Of a stretch of DNA of 64,000 bases, positions 51,305 to 63,614 are shown in pieces (position 1 is the stretch's first letter; every line of letters starts with the position of its first letter). Source of the stretch: Epithemia pelagica (Eukaryota > Bacillariophyta > Bacillariophyceae > Surirellales > Surirellaceae); NCBI GenBank assembly GCA_946965045.2, contig OX337232.1, positions 2,108,001-2,172,000 of the forward strand, written 5' to 3'. The notes beneath the pieces were generated by a model. That model saw nothing but the letters and a program-made list of their open reading frames with translations, was not told the origin of the DNA and did no database searches. Both the position numbers and the translations under genes were made by a program.

Positions 51305-52139
51305 GTCCCAACGAAATCAATCACAATTCAGCAGACCCTTTTTTGGACAAGGAGAATGACTGCGCGCAAGGGAATTTACTTGGAGCGCTCTACTTGTTGT
51401 GATGATCAAACAAGGGTTGGAACAACAGACCCTCCTGCAGCCACAATCAGAGAGAGACAAGAGAAAGCCCACAAAACTTCCCTCCAAAACCGTTGGGTCC
51501 CCCTGCGCGGAACAGAGAGCATGCCAGTTCGAGTCGCAAGCCGAGTGGAGCTCCTTAAAAGCGACCGAAAAGCGATCAGGAAGCGCGTGGAACATCCATG
51601 TCCGGAAGGGACAAATAGTCACGTTTTATCCATTTTTCCTTTTTTTCAACTTCGAAAACAGAAGGGTCACAAAAAATAATCTGTCACAAAACCGGTGCGC
51701 AACCCCCACCTACTCTGCGGACGACAACATTGTGTGGTTTTCTCTTGGCCAAACCAAACCAAGACAGAGCCATCTCTCTTGAACAAGAAGGAGAGCAACG
51801 CCCAGGCATTCCAACGAACCAGAGTGAGAACTGGACCGGTCAATCGTGCCGGCATTACTACCACTGTATACCAGCAACCAGAAACCATTGTTGGTATCAC
51901 AAAAGAGTCACAACCATACACACCAAACACCAGAATATATTTATAATTTATATACGACAGTCTGGTGGTTTGCCAGGGGATTTGTCGAGAGATCCATTCG
52001 TTGAGAGGCTCTTGATCCCTTTGTGGATGGATTGATTTCCTTGGTCAAGACTCCCTAGTAGAGCAATTGATTGGTGTCCTTGCCGCCTGCCCGAGGGAGT
52101 TGTTGTGGTCGTCCAATCCTCATTAGCGTCGTCGTCGTC
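51305..52139. other. Divergent intergenic region, 0.8 kb
   Basis: Between the HROB-like and TMEM184-like start codons. It contains TGCGCGCA near 51360 and AT-rich sequence near 51940; no gene recognised. Confidence 0.5.
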
Positions 52140-54817
52140 ATGTCTGGTTCCGGCAATCCGCAAGAAGACGAAAGTACGACTCCACCACCTACGGAATCGT
52201 TACGACTCGTCCCAGAAGAACGCAACGAATCCAGACGGCCATCCGTGTCGTCGCGAATGGAACCCTTGAAACCGCATCGCAGTCGAAGTGGCAACACGCC
52301 ATCCACAACAACAACGGCCACAACGACGACGGGTGCCTCTTTGTTTCGAAGTCGAAAATCAGGAGACCCTTCCACAACGACACCCTCGTCGGAACGCAAA
52401 CGTCGTCGAAGAAAACACCACAAGGGATCCTTTCGATCCAATACTCTGGAAGGAACGGATGCTACATCGCCCACCACCTCCACCAATTCTTCGGCCGTCG
52501 TTCTAGTGGGTTCGTCGTCCTCCTCCAGCAATGTGGACGGCGCGTCGTCGTCGTCCACCTTTCGTGCCAGTCGTGGTGGTGGCGGCGGCTTGTGTCGGGC
52601 CTTGCTGTCGTGTTTGTGGCAATGGTTGACCCGATCCCCGACCGTGGCGGCCAATTCCGTTCCACCCGCCGTGGCCACCTTTTCCTCCCCGCGGACCAGT
52701 CGATGGATGAGCTTTTTGGCGCGCGGCGTCTTGTGGACGACCATTGTCGCCAGTTCGATTGGAGTCATTTGGTACTCGTTGGAACTCTATCATCATGGGT
52801 ACGTGCGTACGTAGACGTTGGTTTTGCTCCAGTGTGTTTGTTTTCGTGGGGAAACAGGTCGGATGCAATGTTCTGGAACAACTAAGACATTGGATTGTAC
52901 CAAACATGGACCCGAACGAACAGGTCCTGGAACCAGACTGTCTTGACAATTTGGATAGAAGACTTGTCTCACTTATTTTCCGTAAATTTCTATTTTCTTC
53001 TTTGTTTTTTGTTCTTTGTTTTCGTTGAGGACAGTTACGATCCCCATTTGGTTGCTTGGTTTAGTGCGGGAGGCTTTGTATTACTGGGGTTTCCCATTAG
53101 TATGTGGGCCATTATACGGCATTTGGCCAACTACAATCAGCCTCATGTTCAAGTCTACATTGTCCGAATATTGTGGATGGTTCCCTTGTATTCGGTAGGC
53201 TCCTGGTTGGCCATGCGGTTCCGATCCTACGCCATTTACATTGAAACCGTTCGAGATTTGTACGAAAGTTATGTCTTGTATTCCTTTTTGCAGTTTTTGA
53301 TTCAAGTTCTGGGAGGCGAAGAAGCGCTGGTTCTCATGCTCAAGGACAAGAGTCCTACCAGGGGTGTGCACATGTGGGGACTGCAATGGTGTGTCAAACC
53401 CTGGCTCATGGGACAACCCTATCGAAAGACCGTGTACGAACGGGAAAGCAATGGCAACAATACACGATTGTCACCCACCAGTCGGAGTCCGGCGCACAGT
53501 CCCGTCCATGCCAGCAGTCCCACGGCACGGAGTAATGGAGGAACTCTCAAATCCAGAGCGGTGAAACGAGTGGTGTGGAAATCACCCTTTTTTGTCAAAT
53601 GCAAGTTTGGCGTTCTTCAATACGTCTTGCTCAAATTTGTCTCGGCCATTTGCATCATGATTCTGGAGCATTTGGGCTTGTATCACGAAGGTGACTTTAC
53701 ACCCCGCGGTGGATACCTGTACATTTGTTTTGTCACCAATTTGAGTCAATGCTGGGCACTCTACTGTCTCGTCTTTTTTTACTATGCCACACACAACGAG
53801 TTGTCACCCATTCGACCCGTGGGAAAATTCCTTTCCGTCAAAGCCTTGGTCTTTTTTACCTGGTGGCAATCGGTCATGATTTCCATCTTGCTCGGTATGG
53901 ATATGATCCCCGCCTACACCAAACAACGGCAAGATTGGAGTTCCGAAGATGTCGCCAAAGGATTGCAAGATTATTTGATTTGTATCGAAATGTTTGTGAT
54001 TGCCATTGTGCATTCCTTTGTCTTTCCCCATTCCGAATATACACCGCAGGCTGTGGAAGCACGGTCCCGAGCACTCAATCTGGCACCCATGGCAAAATGG
54101 CACAAGCGCCGGCTCGGTCGAACCAAGTATTCGAGTCAATATCTCTTGTTTGGAGGCCGTGGCAGTGGAAGTGATGACCATTCGGCCAATACACAATCGT
54201 TGGGGACCGACGTGGAAACGGAATTGGTTTCCCTCACGTCCGACACGGACCTGGCGGGATGGAATTCGCAATTCACTGGCCCACAGTTTGGCCATTATTC
54301 TCCTCACGACACTAGTCCTATGTTGCACAATAATCTGGACGAAGAACAGGGCCTGGCATTGGAACCTACTACTTTCCGTAGTGGAAACACGATGGAACAC
54401 AAGGACGAAAAACGTAGTAGTCCAACGACAAATACAGGTCTTGACCCTCGAGTCGACATGACCGAGCTGGAGGAGGAGGACGACGATGATGAAGAAGAAG
54501 AGGACGATGACGACGAAGAGTTTGATGACGAGGATGACGGAGAAGACGACGACATGGAAGCAGTTGTGTTACGAGACGGCGAACATGACGAAGAGCTTCC
54601 GGCGAGAACCACCACCAGCCGTCCGGGATTTATGCATGCCCTACTAGAATCGGCCATTCCTACGGACATGGTGGACAGTACAGTAGGAATTGTCAAGGGT
54701 GAATACAATATTGAACGCAAAACCCTACTGAACCATGCCACTGCTTCGGATCAATACGACTTGTTCTCCCCCAACCGAAGACCCTATTCGGTTGTAAAAA
54801 AGGGTGAACCGAGTTAA
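52140..54817 (+). CDS. TMEM184/DUF300 multipass membrane protein
   Basis: Member of the organic-solute-transporter-alpha/TMEM184 family. Exons are 52140-52798 and 53035-54817, joined in a Gly codon (phase 2) across a 236-nt intron (GTACGT...GACAG); 813 aa. Residues 1-180 are disordered and Ser/Thr/Arg-rich. A hydrophobic helix near 200-215 precedes the intron. Exon 2 then gives the DUF300 core (about 225-600). Seven to eight helices are visible, with the family segments YNQPHVQVYIVRILWMVPL, SYAIYIETVRDLYESYV and YCLVFFYYATHNEL. The tail (about 600-813) is a long Asp/Glu-rich cytosolic extension, encoded by GAC/GAG-rich sequence near 54450-54560. TMEM184 proteins are implicated in transport or trafficking, but substrates in algae are unknown. 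The intron is well supported by reading frame and motif continuity. Confidence 0.9.
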
Positions 54818-55219
54818 GCAAGACTGGTCGTCAATGGAACTGGAACCCCGCTCTGCTCCTTCCGGCTTCCGACCATGCATCCATGATGACGGTCATGCTA
54901 TGGTTATAGATTTTGGACTTGACTACAACTCCACTGGCACAGTGGTAAAGAACGTCGGGTTGGGTTGAAACGTTACATGTTCAATCAAGACACACAAACT
55001 ACGGAATCCACTGTGTATTCTTTGGTTATAGGAGTATAATATGATCATGCAGGACTATTGCTACACGAGAGTGGACTTTCCAGCCGTCCACAGGCACACA
55101 CAAAAATAGTATTAACATTGACTGACTGACCATGTGAATGTCTTGTTACGAACGTTTGTTCCATTCGTTGGTTTTTGGTCGGACGTCACCACTACCGAAA
55201 CAGCTTGATACTAGCCATT
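54818..55219. other. Convergent intergenic region
   Basis: About 0.4 kb with nothing recognisable. Confidence 0.5.
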
Positions 55220-56614
55220 TCAAAAGCAGCATCCGCTCGAAGTACGTGGAGTAGGTTTCTCTGTTTCCACGTTTTGTTGTTTGGAAGGAGGCAGTACTAC
55301 TGCAACTTCGTCTTCATCATCGCTCGTGGGAGAAAGTATTACCGTCTTGGGGGTCGTTGTGGGGATGGTTGCAACAATGTTCTGCGTCTTCTCTTCTGTC
55401 TTCGCTTCCGTCTTCTCTACCGTCTTCTCTTCCGTCTTTTCCTTGGTTTGCTGTTCCTCTTTCTCAGCATTCAACATGAGTTGTCGCTTCTTGCGTTCAA
55501 GCTCAAACACTTGATCGTATGTAATGTCTTTGTCATACGCAACATCTTCATCCTTGAAGACAATATCATCATCCTCAGTGTTGAGTTCTTGGTAAGCGTT
55601 CAATCCAACAGTGTCCGATTCCACGGTGCACAAGTTGGGTTGCTTGTATGGAAGTTCCTCAGGTTCATCCAATTCATATTCTTCCATGGGCGTGTAATGG
55701 TCACCAAGATCTTCCTTGGGAATGGCTTTTCCTTTCTCATAAGATGTCGGAAACATGGCCAAGAGTGTTCGACACTAAAAACCAGACCAACAGCAAAATG
55801 ATATCGTCAATGAGAGGCACGGGAATCACACACGAAAAAGTGACAGAAGACTTGTACTTACTGGGCAACAGAGAAGGACGGTCATGAGACTATCAAAGTC
55901 AAGGTTGAAGCACGCACTGGAACAGACCATTCCACATTGACAGGGGAAGCACAACAATCTCGTCTTGAGACGTTGACTCTGCAAGGGTCGTTTGAAGTCG
56001 TTGCACACGTTACCACAGCAGTTCTTGGAGTCTTCTGCCGGTGGGTCGGAAAACTCGGCCACAATGATTTTGACATGATGCGACGTGTCATCGGCACATG
56101 CATATGTGTTTGTTCGGCAATCCCTGCCATGCGAGACAAAGTTGCTCGAGGCCCGGGCCGAGGCGGCACGGGCGTTCCGGGAGATGTTGGAGGCGTATCC
56201 ACGGGCGTAGTCCGCGTTGCAGGAGTCCGCGTTGCAGGAATGCGAGTTGCAGGGATTCGAGTTGCAGGATTCAGAGCAGCCCTTGGCATAATGGTTGGAG
56301 CAGTGGGCAACCTCGACGGACATATCCGAGAAACACTGGTAGGTTCGAGCCGAAGCCTGCCGAGAAGTCTTGGCCGTACCGGAGGCGCAGTCCGAGCAAC
56401 AGTCCTGTGTTCGATGACCACACTCGGAGAGGAAGTTGGCAATCTTTTCCGCAGGAAGCTCTTCGTCTCGGTCCGCATACCAGTTGGAAACCTGACCCGA
56501 AGTGGATGCCCATAGGTCGTTGAACTTTTGCTTCAGTTCGTCCGAACTCAAGTTGGTCGTCGTGCTCGTGCTGCCAACGACACTTTTCGAATCATTAACA
56601 CTCGTGGTACTCAT
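55220..56614 (-). CDS. Cys-rich protein with C-terminal Gly-Cys-Cys-Phe, unknown
   Basis: Exons (minus): 56614-55862 (251 codons) and 55774-55220 (184 plus stop), joined in phase 0 across an 87-nt intron (GTAAGT...TTTAG); 435 aa. An N-terminal Ser/Thr-rich stretch is followed by a Cys-rich zone (about 60-150). That zone includes five imperfect Cys-Asn-Ser/Ala repeats encoded near 56211-56280 and Cys pairs throughout. A hydrophobic Cys-rich segment (about 213-251: Leu-Cys-Phe-Pro-Cys-Gln-Cys-Gly-Met-Val-Cys) may contact membrane. Exon 2 is acidic with a Lys/Glu/Thr coiled repeat (EEKTVEKTEAKTEEKT) and ends in Ser-Gly-Cys-Cys-Phe, a possible lipidation tail. No family is recognised. The exons could be two separate ORFs, but the phase-0 splice and uninterrupted second frame favour one protein. 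Confidence 0.6.
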
Positions 56615-57292
56615 GGTGACAATCGCCCAACAACCGATTCAGAATCAGCGTAATCGTCAACAAGACGTTCGTGGTCTCTCTTCTCTTGTTGTGAGCTCCA
56701 CGAAGAAGAAGAACTATAGATTTGCTTGTGAGGACGAGGTTTTTGCTCTCCCCCCGAAGTTTTTCAGCTTGTATTGTGAGCATCGTAGTACTCGTGCCGA
56801 CAGGTGGCACTGGCGGTAAATAGTGGTGCAACGAGAAAGGTACATAGGCAACTCCAGCGAAATTGATGGCGCACCAACGGATCTCTGGCTAGTTACTTGT
56901 AGGTAGTTATCGCTCTGTCTGACTGGTAAAACAGCTACGTACGCGTGCGCGCAGCTATCTATCTAAAAATTCCCAGAGTCAAATAGATGGATCGATTGTC
57001 CGTTGGCGATTGGGGAGTGTTATATGGAATCCCACACCGAATGTTTCCATCCGAGCTCGCGAGAGATTTAAAATTTAAACCATTATGACGGATCCTGTTG
57101 GGCGTGGGGCATTCCACGTCACAGGGTCTTTTGTCTTTCTGGAAAAACAAAAGGGGAAGGTGTGGTGTCAAATAATGGGCGTCGACCACAGCAAAGAGAG
57201 TTCGCTTCTTTGTTGACGTTGCTGATGAGTGAATTCACTTTCAAAGATCTGTTCTCGCATTCCTCTTCCTTCCTTCTCAAGACTTTTTGAAC
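56615..57292. other. Divergent intergenic region, Cys-rich / SGNH hydrolase
   Basis: About 0.68 kb with an alternating purine-pyrimidine GC stretch near 56938-56955; no gene seen. Confidence 0.5.
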
Positions 57293-58330
57293 ATGCCGGG
57301 TCGAGTAGGACACCAAGACCGTCGTGGATTCGACGCCTCTATGCAAATGCTCATGGTTGTCATGGCCGTGGGCTTGTTGCTCATGATTGTGTACAGTTGG
57401 AAGATTGGTTTGGCCGTCTTTTTGCTTTCGGCCGTGACTTTTATTGCCGTCGAAGCCATGACGGCCCCACCAGCCAATGGTCCTCGTGCCTTTATTCGGT
57501 TTTTCCGAGAACAAGTCAAACGACGTCCCATTCTCGTGTGTTTGGGTGATTCCTTGACGCATGGTACCATGAGCTCGTCGTACACACCCAATGTCCCTCG
57601 CAAATTGGCCGAACGACTCGGCATGGATCCACCCAGTTTGACAGCCATTTTTGCCGACCCACTGTGGGTGGTGAATTGTGGTCAAAATAGCTGCACCAGT
57701 CACACCATTCTCCAGGATCGACTCCAAGGAGCCCTGAACTGCAGCCCGGATTATATCTTGATTTTCATTGGAACCAACGATGTGCGGGCCATGTACAGTG
57801 CGGCCTGGGCCAAACAAGTCGTACGAGTCAATGCCTTGCCACAAGTTCCGACACTCGGAATTTTGGAAGCCAATTTAAAAGGCATGATTGAGTATATTCA
57901 AAGAGAGCAGATGCAGACTCAAATTGGCGTCTGCACCTTGCCTCCCATGGGTGAAGATTTGACGACACCGGCCAACGATTGGGTTCGAAAGGCCAATACA
58001 GTGATTGAAAAAACAGTCAATGGCTTTAATGAAAAATGCACTCTGGTGCCTGTCTACAATCGGTTTGAATCCATCTTGGAAAAGAAACCCAACAAAAGCA
58101 GGGGCGTCAAGGTGGACAATTTCTTTGCTGTTGCATGTTATATGGGGATGCTATATCATTTATTTGCGGGTGTTTTTACCTGGGATGGACTTTCCAACCA
58201 ATTTGGACACTTGTTGCTGTCGGATGGCTTGCACTTGAATGATCGTGGAAAGGATATTGTCGTCGACCTTGTGGTCGAATGGCTCATGACAAACAATATT
58301 GCAAAGGCCATTGCCGTCAAGTCGCTATAA
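57293..58330 (+). CDS. SGNH/GDSL-type hydrolase with N-terminal membrane helices
   Basis: Esterase or lipase-fold enzyme. 345 aa from ATG 57293. Two hydrophobic helices (about 17-36 and 38-56) suggest a membrane anchor or signal anchor. Block I has Gly-Asp-Ser-Leu-Thr at 85-89 with catalytic Ser87. The Gly of block II is in the Cys-Gly-Gln segment near 130. Block III Gly-Thr-Asn-Asp is at 160-163. Block V DGLHLN (about 318-323) supplies the catalytic Asp and His. The four SGNH residues are therefore all in place and the enzyme is probably active. Family members act as carbohydrate esterases, lipases or thioesterases; the substrate here is unknown. A second hydrophobic region near 280-300 (Met-Leu-Tyr-His-Leu-Phe-Ala-Gly) precedes block V. 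No intron was detected. Confidence 0.9.
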   Translation: MPGRVGHQDRRGFDASMQMLMVVMAVGLLLMIVYSWKIGLAVFLLSAVTFIAVEAMTAPPANGPRAFIRFFREQVKRRPILVCLGDSLTHGTMSSSYTPNVPRKLAERLGMDPPSLTAIFADPLWVVNCGQNSCTSHTILQDRLQGALNCSPDYILIFIGTNDVRAMYSAAWAKQVVRVNALPQVPTLGILEANLKGMIEYIQREQMQTQIGVCTLPPMGEDLTTPANDWVRKANTVIEKTVNGFNEKCTLVPVYNRFESILEKKPNKSRGVKVDNFFAVACYMGMLYHLFAGVFTWDGLSNQFGHLLLSDGLHLNDRGKDIVVDLVVEWLMTNNIAKAIAVKSL

Positions 58331-58433
58331 GGACTAGCAATAGGTTGCATTACATGATGCATGCGCCAAATCGCAATAAACGAGAAATAGCGCTTTGTAA
58401 TTATTCAGTAGACATCAACTTAACTTGTTGTTC

Positions 58434-60076
58434 TTAGAACTCCTCGTCAAACCCTGTACTTTCTTGTCCTGCAACCAATTTGGCTGATGCAGCTCGAAAC
58501 ACGTCGGCAGGATCTACTGTAGAAGTAGAAGCAGTCGTTGCTCCATCGAGTGGACGGTCCGCTCGGAACCGCTGAGCCACGGACCACATGACAAAGGGTA
58601 AGGACAGTTGAAAGATGTAGGCCATAATGGTGCTCCAAGGCCAGGTAGTGCGATCGGACCAGCAAAATGGTTTCTTTTCACCCTCTTTCGGAGTGCCCTC
58701 TGTCACAACCTCACGATCCAATGAATCCGACAAGGCATTGGACTCAGTCAACGGCACACTGCTATCTTCACCATTGGTTGTTGGTTCGGAAGACGTTGCA
58801 TTGCTTTCCTCGGCCGTTTTTGTGGAAGTGGATTTTCCCCCTCCTCCCAGTGCTTTGGAATACATTTGTTTGGATCGTTTCTCATAAGCCAATTTGCGTC
58901 GTTGAAAATCCAACCGTAAGGCAACCAAATCGGATTCTTGTACTCCCGTTGCCTTTTCCGCTGCGGCCTTGATGGCCGCATTCACTTCTTCATACGACGA
59001 TGCTGGATCCAACAATGCTGCTTTGGCAGCCCGTATCAATCCTTTGAAATTGCTAGGGTCTCGTTGCAAAACCTTGACTGCCGCCTCTTTGGCAGCATGA
59101 TACTCCTTGGCGCGTAAATGTACCGCCACAATGTTGTTGAGACAATCCACCAACATTACGCGCGCCTTTTCGCGGAGCAGAGCTTTGTTGTCCTCGTCAT
59201 CCTTTATTGTGTCCTTCTCGTTTGCAGAATCACAAGTTTCATCTGTTTCCGTCTTGTCTTCGTCAGGTTTAGCGTCCGCATCTCCTTCTTCTTGTGGTTG
59301 GTCTACCAACAAGACCAATTCTTTGGCTGCCTTTTCATAAATATACTTGATTCGTGTTTTCCCCTGTCCATTGGACCATTCATGCGCATAGGCGTCGTTC
59401 CCAATATTCTTTTTGGATTCAGCCGTCGTGAGTATCCAATGCCAGCTATTGTCGGTTCGTTCTTGAGACGAAGCAAGCTGTTTGACTGTTACTTCATATC
59501 GGACATTGGAATCGGGCGGCAATTCAAAAAAGGAGGACGAAGACGACGTTGTGTCGTTGTTGGAATCTTTGATTCCATAGTGCCGCGTCGAAGGTCCGTA
59601 GGCAAATTTGGAATGAGACCACACCGCAACCGTTTCTCCCACATGAGCAAAACGAATGCCCATTTCAAGAGATGGTACAACATCCTTATCTCCCACTACA
59701 ATCCACCAATCCTCCGACTTGTGAAAAATGGGTCCATTGGATTCGGTCGGAGAATCTGCCTGTCGTCCCACGATGTCCACCAACACAAGGTCTTGATGTT
59801 GAATGGCAGTGGAAGTCGTAGACGGAGGAGAAACAAGTGTCTAAACAGTACAAATAACCACAAACCAAGGTCAGTTCACCATGTGTGTCAGATAGAAATT
59901 CGTCAATGCTCGACCGACTATTGTATACGACATACCTTCATCAGGAGATCTTTTCCCATGAGTTCACACCACTCATCGTCGAGAGCAACGTCACTTTCGT
60001 CCTTCATTGCGCCCTTTACATCCTTTCGAGAGTTGGACTCATCCTTCTCTTCGTGAGGTTTGGATTCTTCCACCAT
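58434..60076 (-). CDS. FKBP38-like FKBP-TPR-transmembrane protein
   Basis: Exons (minus): 60076-59936 (47 codons) and 59840-58434 (468 plus stop), joined in phase 0 across a 95-nt intron (GTATGT...TTTAG); 515 aa. The first exon ends in Glu-Trp-Cys-Glu-Leu-Met-Gly with Asp-Leu-Leu-Met-Lys, as at the start of FKBP38/FKBP8-type domains. The FKBP-like domain (about 48-165) keeps the fold (segments with GDKDVVPSLEMGIRFAHVGE) but lacks the usual active-site aromatic set, so catalysis is doubtful. Three TPR-like helices follow (about 225-345: CLNNIVAVHLRAKEYHAA, then DPSNFKGLIRAAKAALL), then a charged linker. A C-terminal transmembrane helix (about 465-485) should anchor it to ER or outer mitochondrial membrane. 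FKBP38 acts as an HSP90 co-chaperone in animals. Confidence 0.85.
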
Positions 60077-61437
60077 GTCGCTTTGACCCTTTTGTTCTTT
60101 GCAACAGACGAAACTTTGGGATTTTTGCCAACAACAAAAAAAAGAAATCTGTCCGATCCGGCGGGTGTATAACTTCTGTCATCCATCCGACATTTTTCTT
60201 TTTTCATTTTAGTTTTTACTTGAAATTATAACTCAGTTTTTTTCTCTAAAAGCAGTAATTATAACGTCCATAGCAACTGTCATAACTGGCTTCGCGCGCT
60301 TCGCCCTGGCTTTAGCTTGATACGGAGTACGGAGCACGCGACGCGAAGAAATCCCACACAAGGATGAACAGTGAACACACACGTGAAACAGAAAAAAACA
60401 TGCACAAACACAAGACAAGTGGCAATGGCCCACAACAAGGAAAGCTCTTAGTACATTGACTGCAACTAAAATACAAGCATAGTCAACTCTATATGTATGT
60501 AGGTACTCCTCCTATTTGTTTAGGCTTCCTGGCCCTATCCATTGTATTGTGTCCTTCCTTAGACTCTGATGTCGTCGACACACTGGTTGATTGTCATCTT
60601 GTCATTTTTCATCCTTCTTCTCATTCGGTTGATTGCCGCGTTTACTGATGATCCAGGGGGTAGATCTTGACAGTAGTATTCATGCTATGGTCATTCATTT
60701 TGCTGGATTGTTCGATTTTGTTGCAGCCCCATTGTCATTTCTTGTGGTTCGTCGAAAAGTGAGAAGTGAGACGATTCATGGCACAAAATACGAGGCGAGG
60801 CCGGCGTTCAGATTTCAACGATCGAAGGCAGGCTGACGATTTGACATGGCAGGCGCTTTGGGAAAAAAACAAGAGGCCAAAGTTGGGCAACGCACGAAGG
60901 ACAGAAAATATACACCTCTTGAATCGTTCCCTTAAACGCTGCACGATCGAAGTCGCGCAAAGGCATAGCACATAGCACGTCCCGATTCTTCTTCGGGGTT
61001 CGCAGTTCCCAGGTACTCCCAAGCAGGATCAAATATATGGTCGCACATAATAAAGGTTTCCATCAAAAAATTGATTGACGGACAGTCTATAGAATTGTCT
61101 CCACCGCTAGGGTGTACTATCCCAGTTTTCTAGGAGGACCTACGGACTAAGAGTAGTAGTACTACTCTAGCTACCTAGAGAAGTACTTGTATCTCATAGG
61201 CAAAGCGGCTACAGTAACTTTCCTTTTGTAAAAAAATGAGCATAATAATATTATATATCATAATCGTACGTATGGCAGCTGAGGAAGCTAAGGTTACATC
61301 AACGTTCGGCAAACGATGCTTGACAATACTAATGTACGTCGTTTTCCAGACATCTTCGCCCCATGTGCTCTGGTGGATCTGAGCGGGTCATGTTAATTTG
61401 CTCAAAAGGTAAAGCTTTGAAGTGCGATCACGATCCA
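60077..61437. other. Intergenic, 1.36 kb
   Basis: The largest gene-free stretch. It holds a GC patch with CGCGCG near 60293, a stop-codon-rich central part and small overlapping ORFs. No family, repeat or RNA gene was recognised. Confidence 0.5.
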
Positions 61438-63123
61438 CTAGACATCTTCCACACCACGCGGTCCACTACCCTTCAAGTCTGGAGCATTGGCTCCTTCCCG
61501 ACGAACCAGGGAAAGAAACTTGGAAGATGTCGACAAGGTAATGTCCAGCTTCTGCATCATTTGTGTTAGTCTCTCCAAGTCTGCGGAAGAGTCCGACATG
61601 ACAGGTGATATATACTTGGGAAAGTATGCCACCTGATCCTTAATCTCGACCCCCCATTGATCCTTGTTCGCCATGGACGCGATTGTGCTCTGTATCTGCA
61701 CAGCCGGAATCGATAGCAACTCACTAAGACGCTCCAGGGAAATTTCCGAGACGACACGACTCCAATGATACAATTGGCGTTTGACAAGTTCACTTTCTAC
61801 CAGTTTTACCAGCATGGTATTTCCATCCATGGCAAACCGAGTTTGGTTGTCCTGCAGGACTTGGACAAAGTTTTCACGGTTCACCTTGACAAAGGCTCGA
61901 ATCAGGTCCGAATAGGCTCGGACGCCCGAGTCCGAACTTGCAATAACCTGCGGGTTAGCTACCACCAATGACAAGGCGCTATCGGCCAGAAGAAGATCAT
62001 GGACATGAACAAGTGGAGTTGAGGAAGAGGCGGGACTTGAGATATCTTCAGGACCGACGGCAATCACGGACGCTTCTAGTTCCCCCGCGGCCGGAGGCGA
62101 CTTGGCCGCTCCTCCTTCGGGTGTCGCAGTGCTGACTGCGGAATTGATGTATCGAGAAACACATACCGGAGTGGTTTTGGGTGTTTTCAAAACATTCATA
62201 TCGGCCGGTAGTCGATCCGATTGCAACAAGGCCTGCACCAAAACCAGCTTCTTCCATGCCGCGACTACAAGGGCAGATGTAGCATCTGCAGGAATACTAA
62301 GGCAAGTCCAGAAACAACGGACAGCCCATTCCCAATTCTTGCATTCAATATGCACCAACCCTCGTAAATAGTAGTATCTCAGCAAAACAATGACACCCAA
62401 TCCTCGAGATGGCCGTGGCCACTCGTTCATCACAATTCGTTCTGCCTCTTTTGCCTCCCCTGCACACAATAAAATGTGCAGCAAATCCGCTTGAATAGGA
62501 GTCAAGTGAGGACCAGGTCGTATGAGCGAATTGTTGCTTGTTTTGTTATTTGGTAACAGTTGTTCGAGGACTGGCAGTATTCCAGATTCTTTGATTCCCG
62601 ATCTAGGTCGGCAGCTTCGTGCTGCATAGCACAAGGCCTGATATACACAAATTCCACAGGAACAGCGAAAAGAGCAAAGTCAGAGACATGGTTATCAGAC
62701 TCGGGCAACTTCTACTAGGCTGTCACGCCCGAACTGAAACCTTCCACCGACACTACTACGAACCTCTGATATTTCGTTCACATTCTGAGCTTGTTGAGCA
62801 TGTCCTCCAGCGGAATCCGAAACAGCACTGGAGGGTAAAACAAAGGGTTGAGGGCCGGTTCCCGCAGGAAAGGCCGACAGAGGAGCCCGGTTGTTGCTGT
62901 TGGAAGTGTTTTGTGGTTGCACCTGGGTGTGCAAGGGCAAATGCTTGGCAGCTACCTGGAGATACAACAATGCAATCGTTGGATCTCCATTTTCTTTCAT
63001 GGCCGACGCCACATCACCCGAGAGATGCGGTAAGGCTTCCAAAGATGGTGCATGATTGAGAATCGTTTGAAGAAACGCCACTGGATTCGTGACAAAGTTG
63101 GATACCGCCACAGGAGCTGCCAT
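61438..63123 (-). CDS. CSN3: COP9 signalosome subunit 3-like PCI protein
   Basis: Subunit of the COP9 signalosome, which removes NEDD8 from cullin ligases. Exons (minus): 63123-62716 and 62637-61438; 535 aa. The acceptor ATATCAG is firm, but the donor could also be the GTCTGA at 62700, giving about 540 aa. Exon 1 is largely low-complexity Gln/Asn/Ala. The helical repeats match the CSN3 pattern, with segments LTPIQADLLHILLCAGEAKEA, RYYYLRGLVHIECKNWEWAV and KKLVLVQALLQSDRL. The PCI domain (about 390-500) ends with LLSIPAVQIQSTIASM and IKDQVAYFPKY. The C-terminus carries an added 40-residue Ser-containing tail. Human CSN3 is about 423 aa; the N-terminal extension explains the excess. The gene is about 490 bp from the edge-truncated gene, same strand. 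Confidence 0.85.
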
Positions 63124-63614
63124 TGTTGGTACGCTTCACTCGCCTGGCGACAAACGTGAAAGCAGGAATTCGTTCCACAATGTTGACCTGCTGGCAATAG
63201 AATGCAGCGCTTTCTCTTCCTATCAAGAAAGAGTGGCCACGAATATGATCTTTGCTTCAGACTTCCAAGAAACAGCAGAATCCACAAGAGGACATCGAAA
63301 ATTACACGCAGTCACGGTCTCTGTCACAGTACAGTCACGAATCACGTTTTGTTGGTCTTCTGAAGAGGTAGCTCGAGGCTACACATTTCTCTACTCCTGG
63401 TAGTTGGAGGAATCACCCTGGAGAGAGAAATGATCGATACTCCTAACTCCTAACATGGAAATCAGACGGAACAGAGTAGGACTACATCCAAGGCGAGGGC
63501 ATGAACCCATGGCATTAGTGGGAAAGTTTGATGAAAGCTGCGAAACGCGCACGCAACGTCGTTTCTCAACACATGGTTTCTACAGTCAGTATAGATGGAT
63601 TTGCAATGTGCTTT
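63124..63614. other. Intergenic between CSN3 and the edge gene
   Basis: About 0.49 kb; no recognisable feature. Confidence 0.45.
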
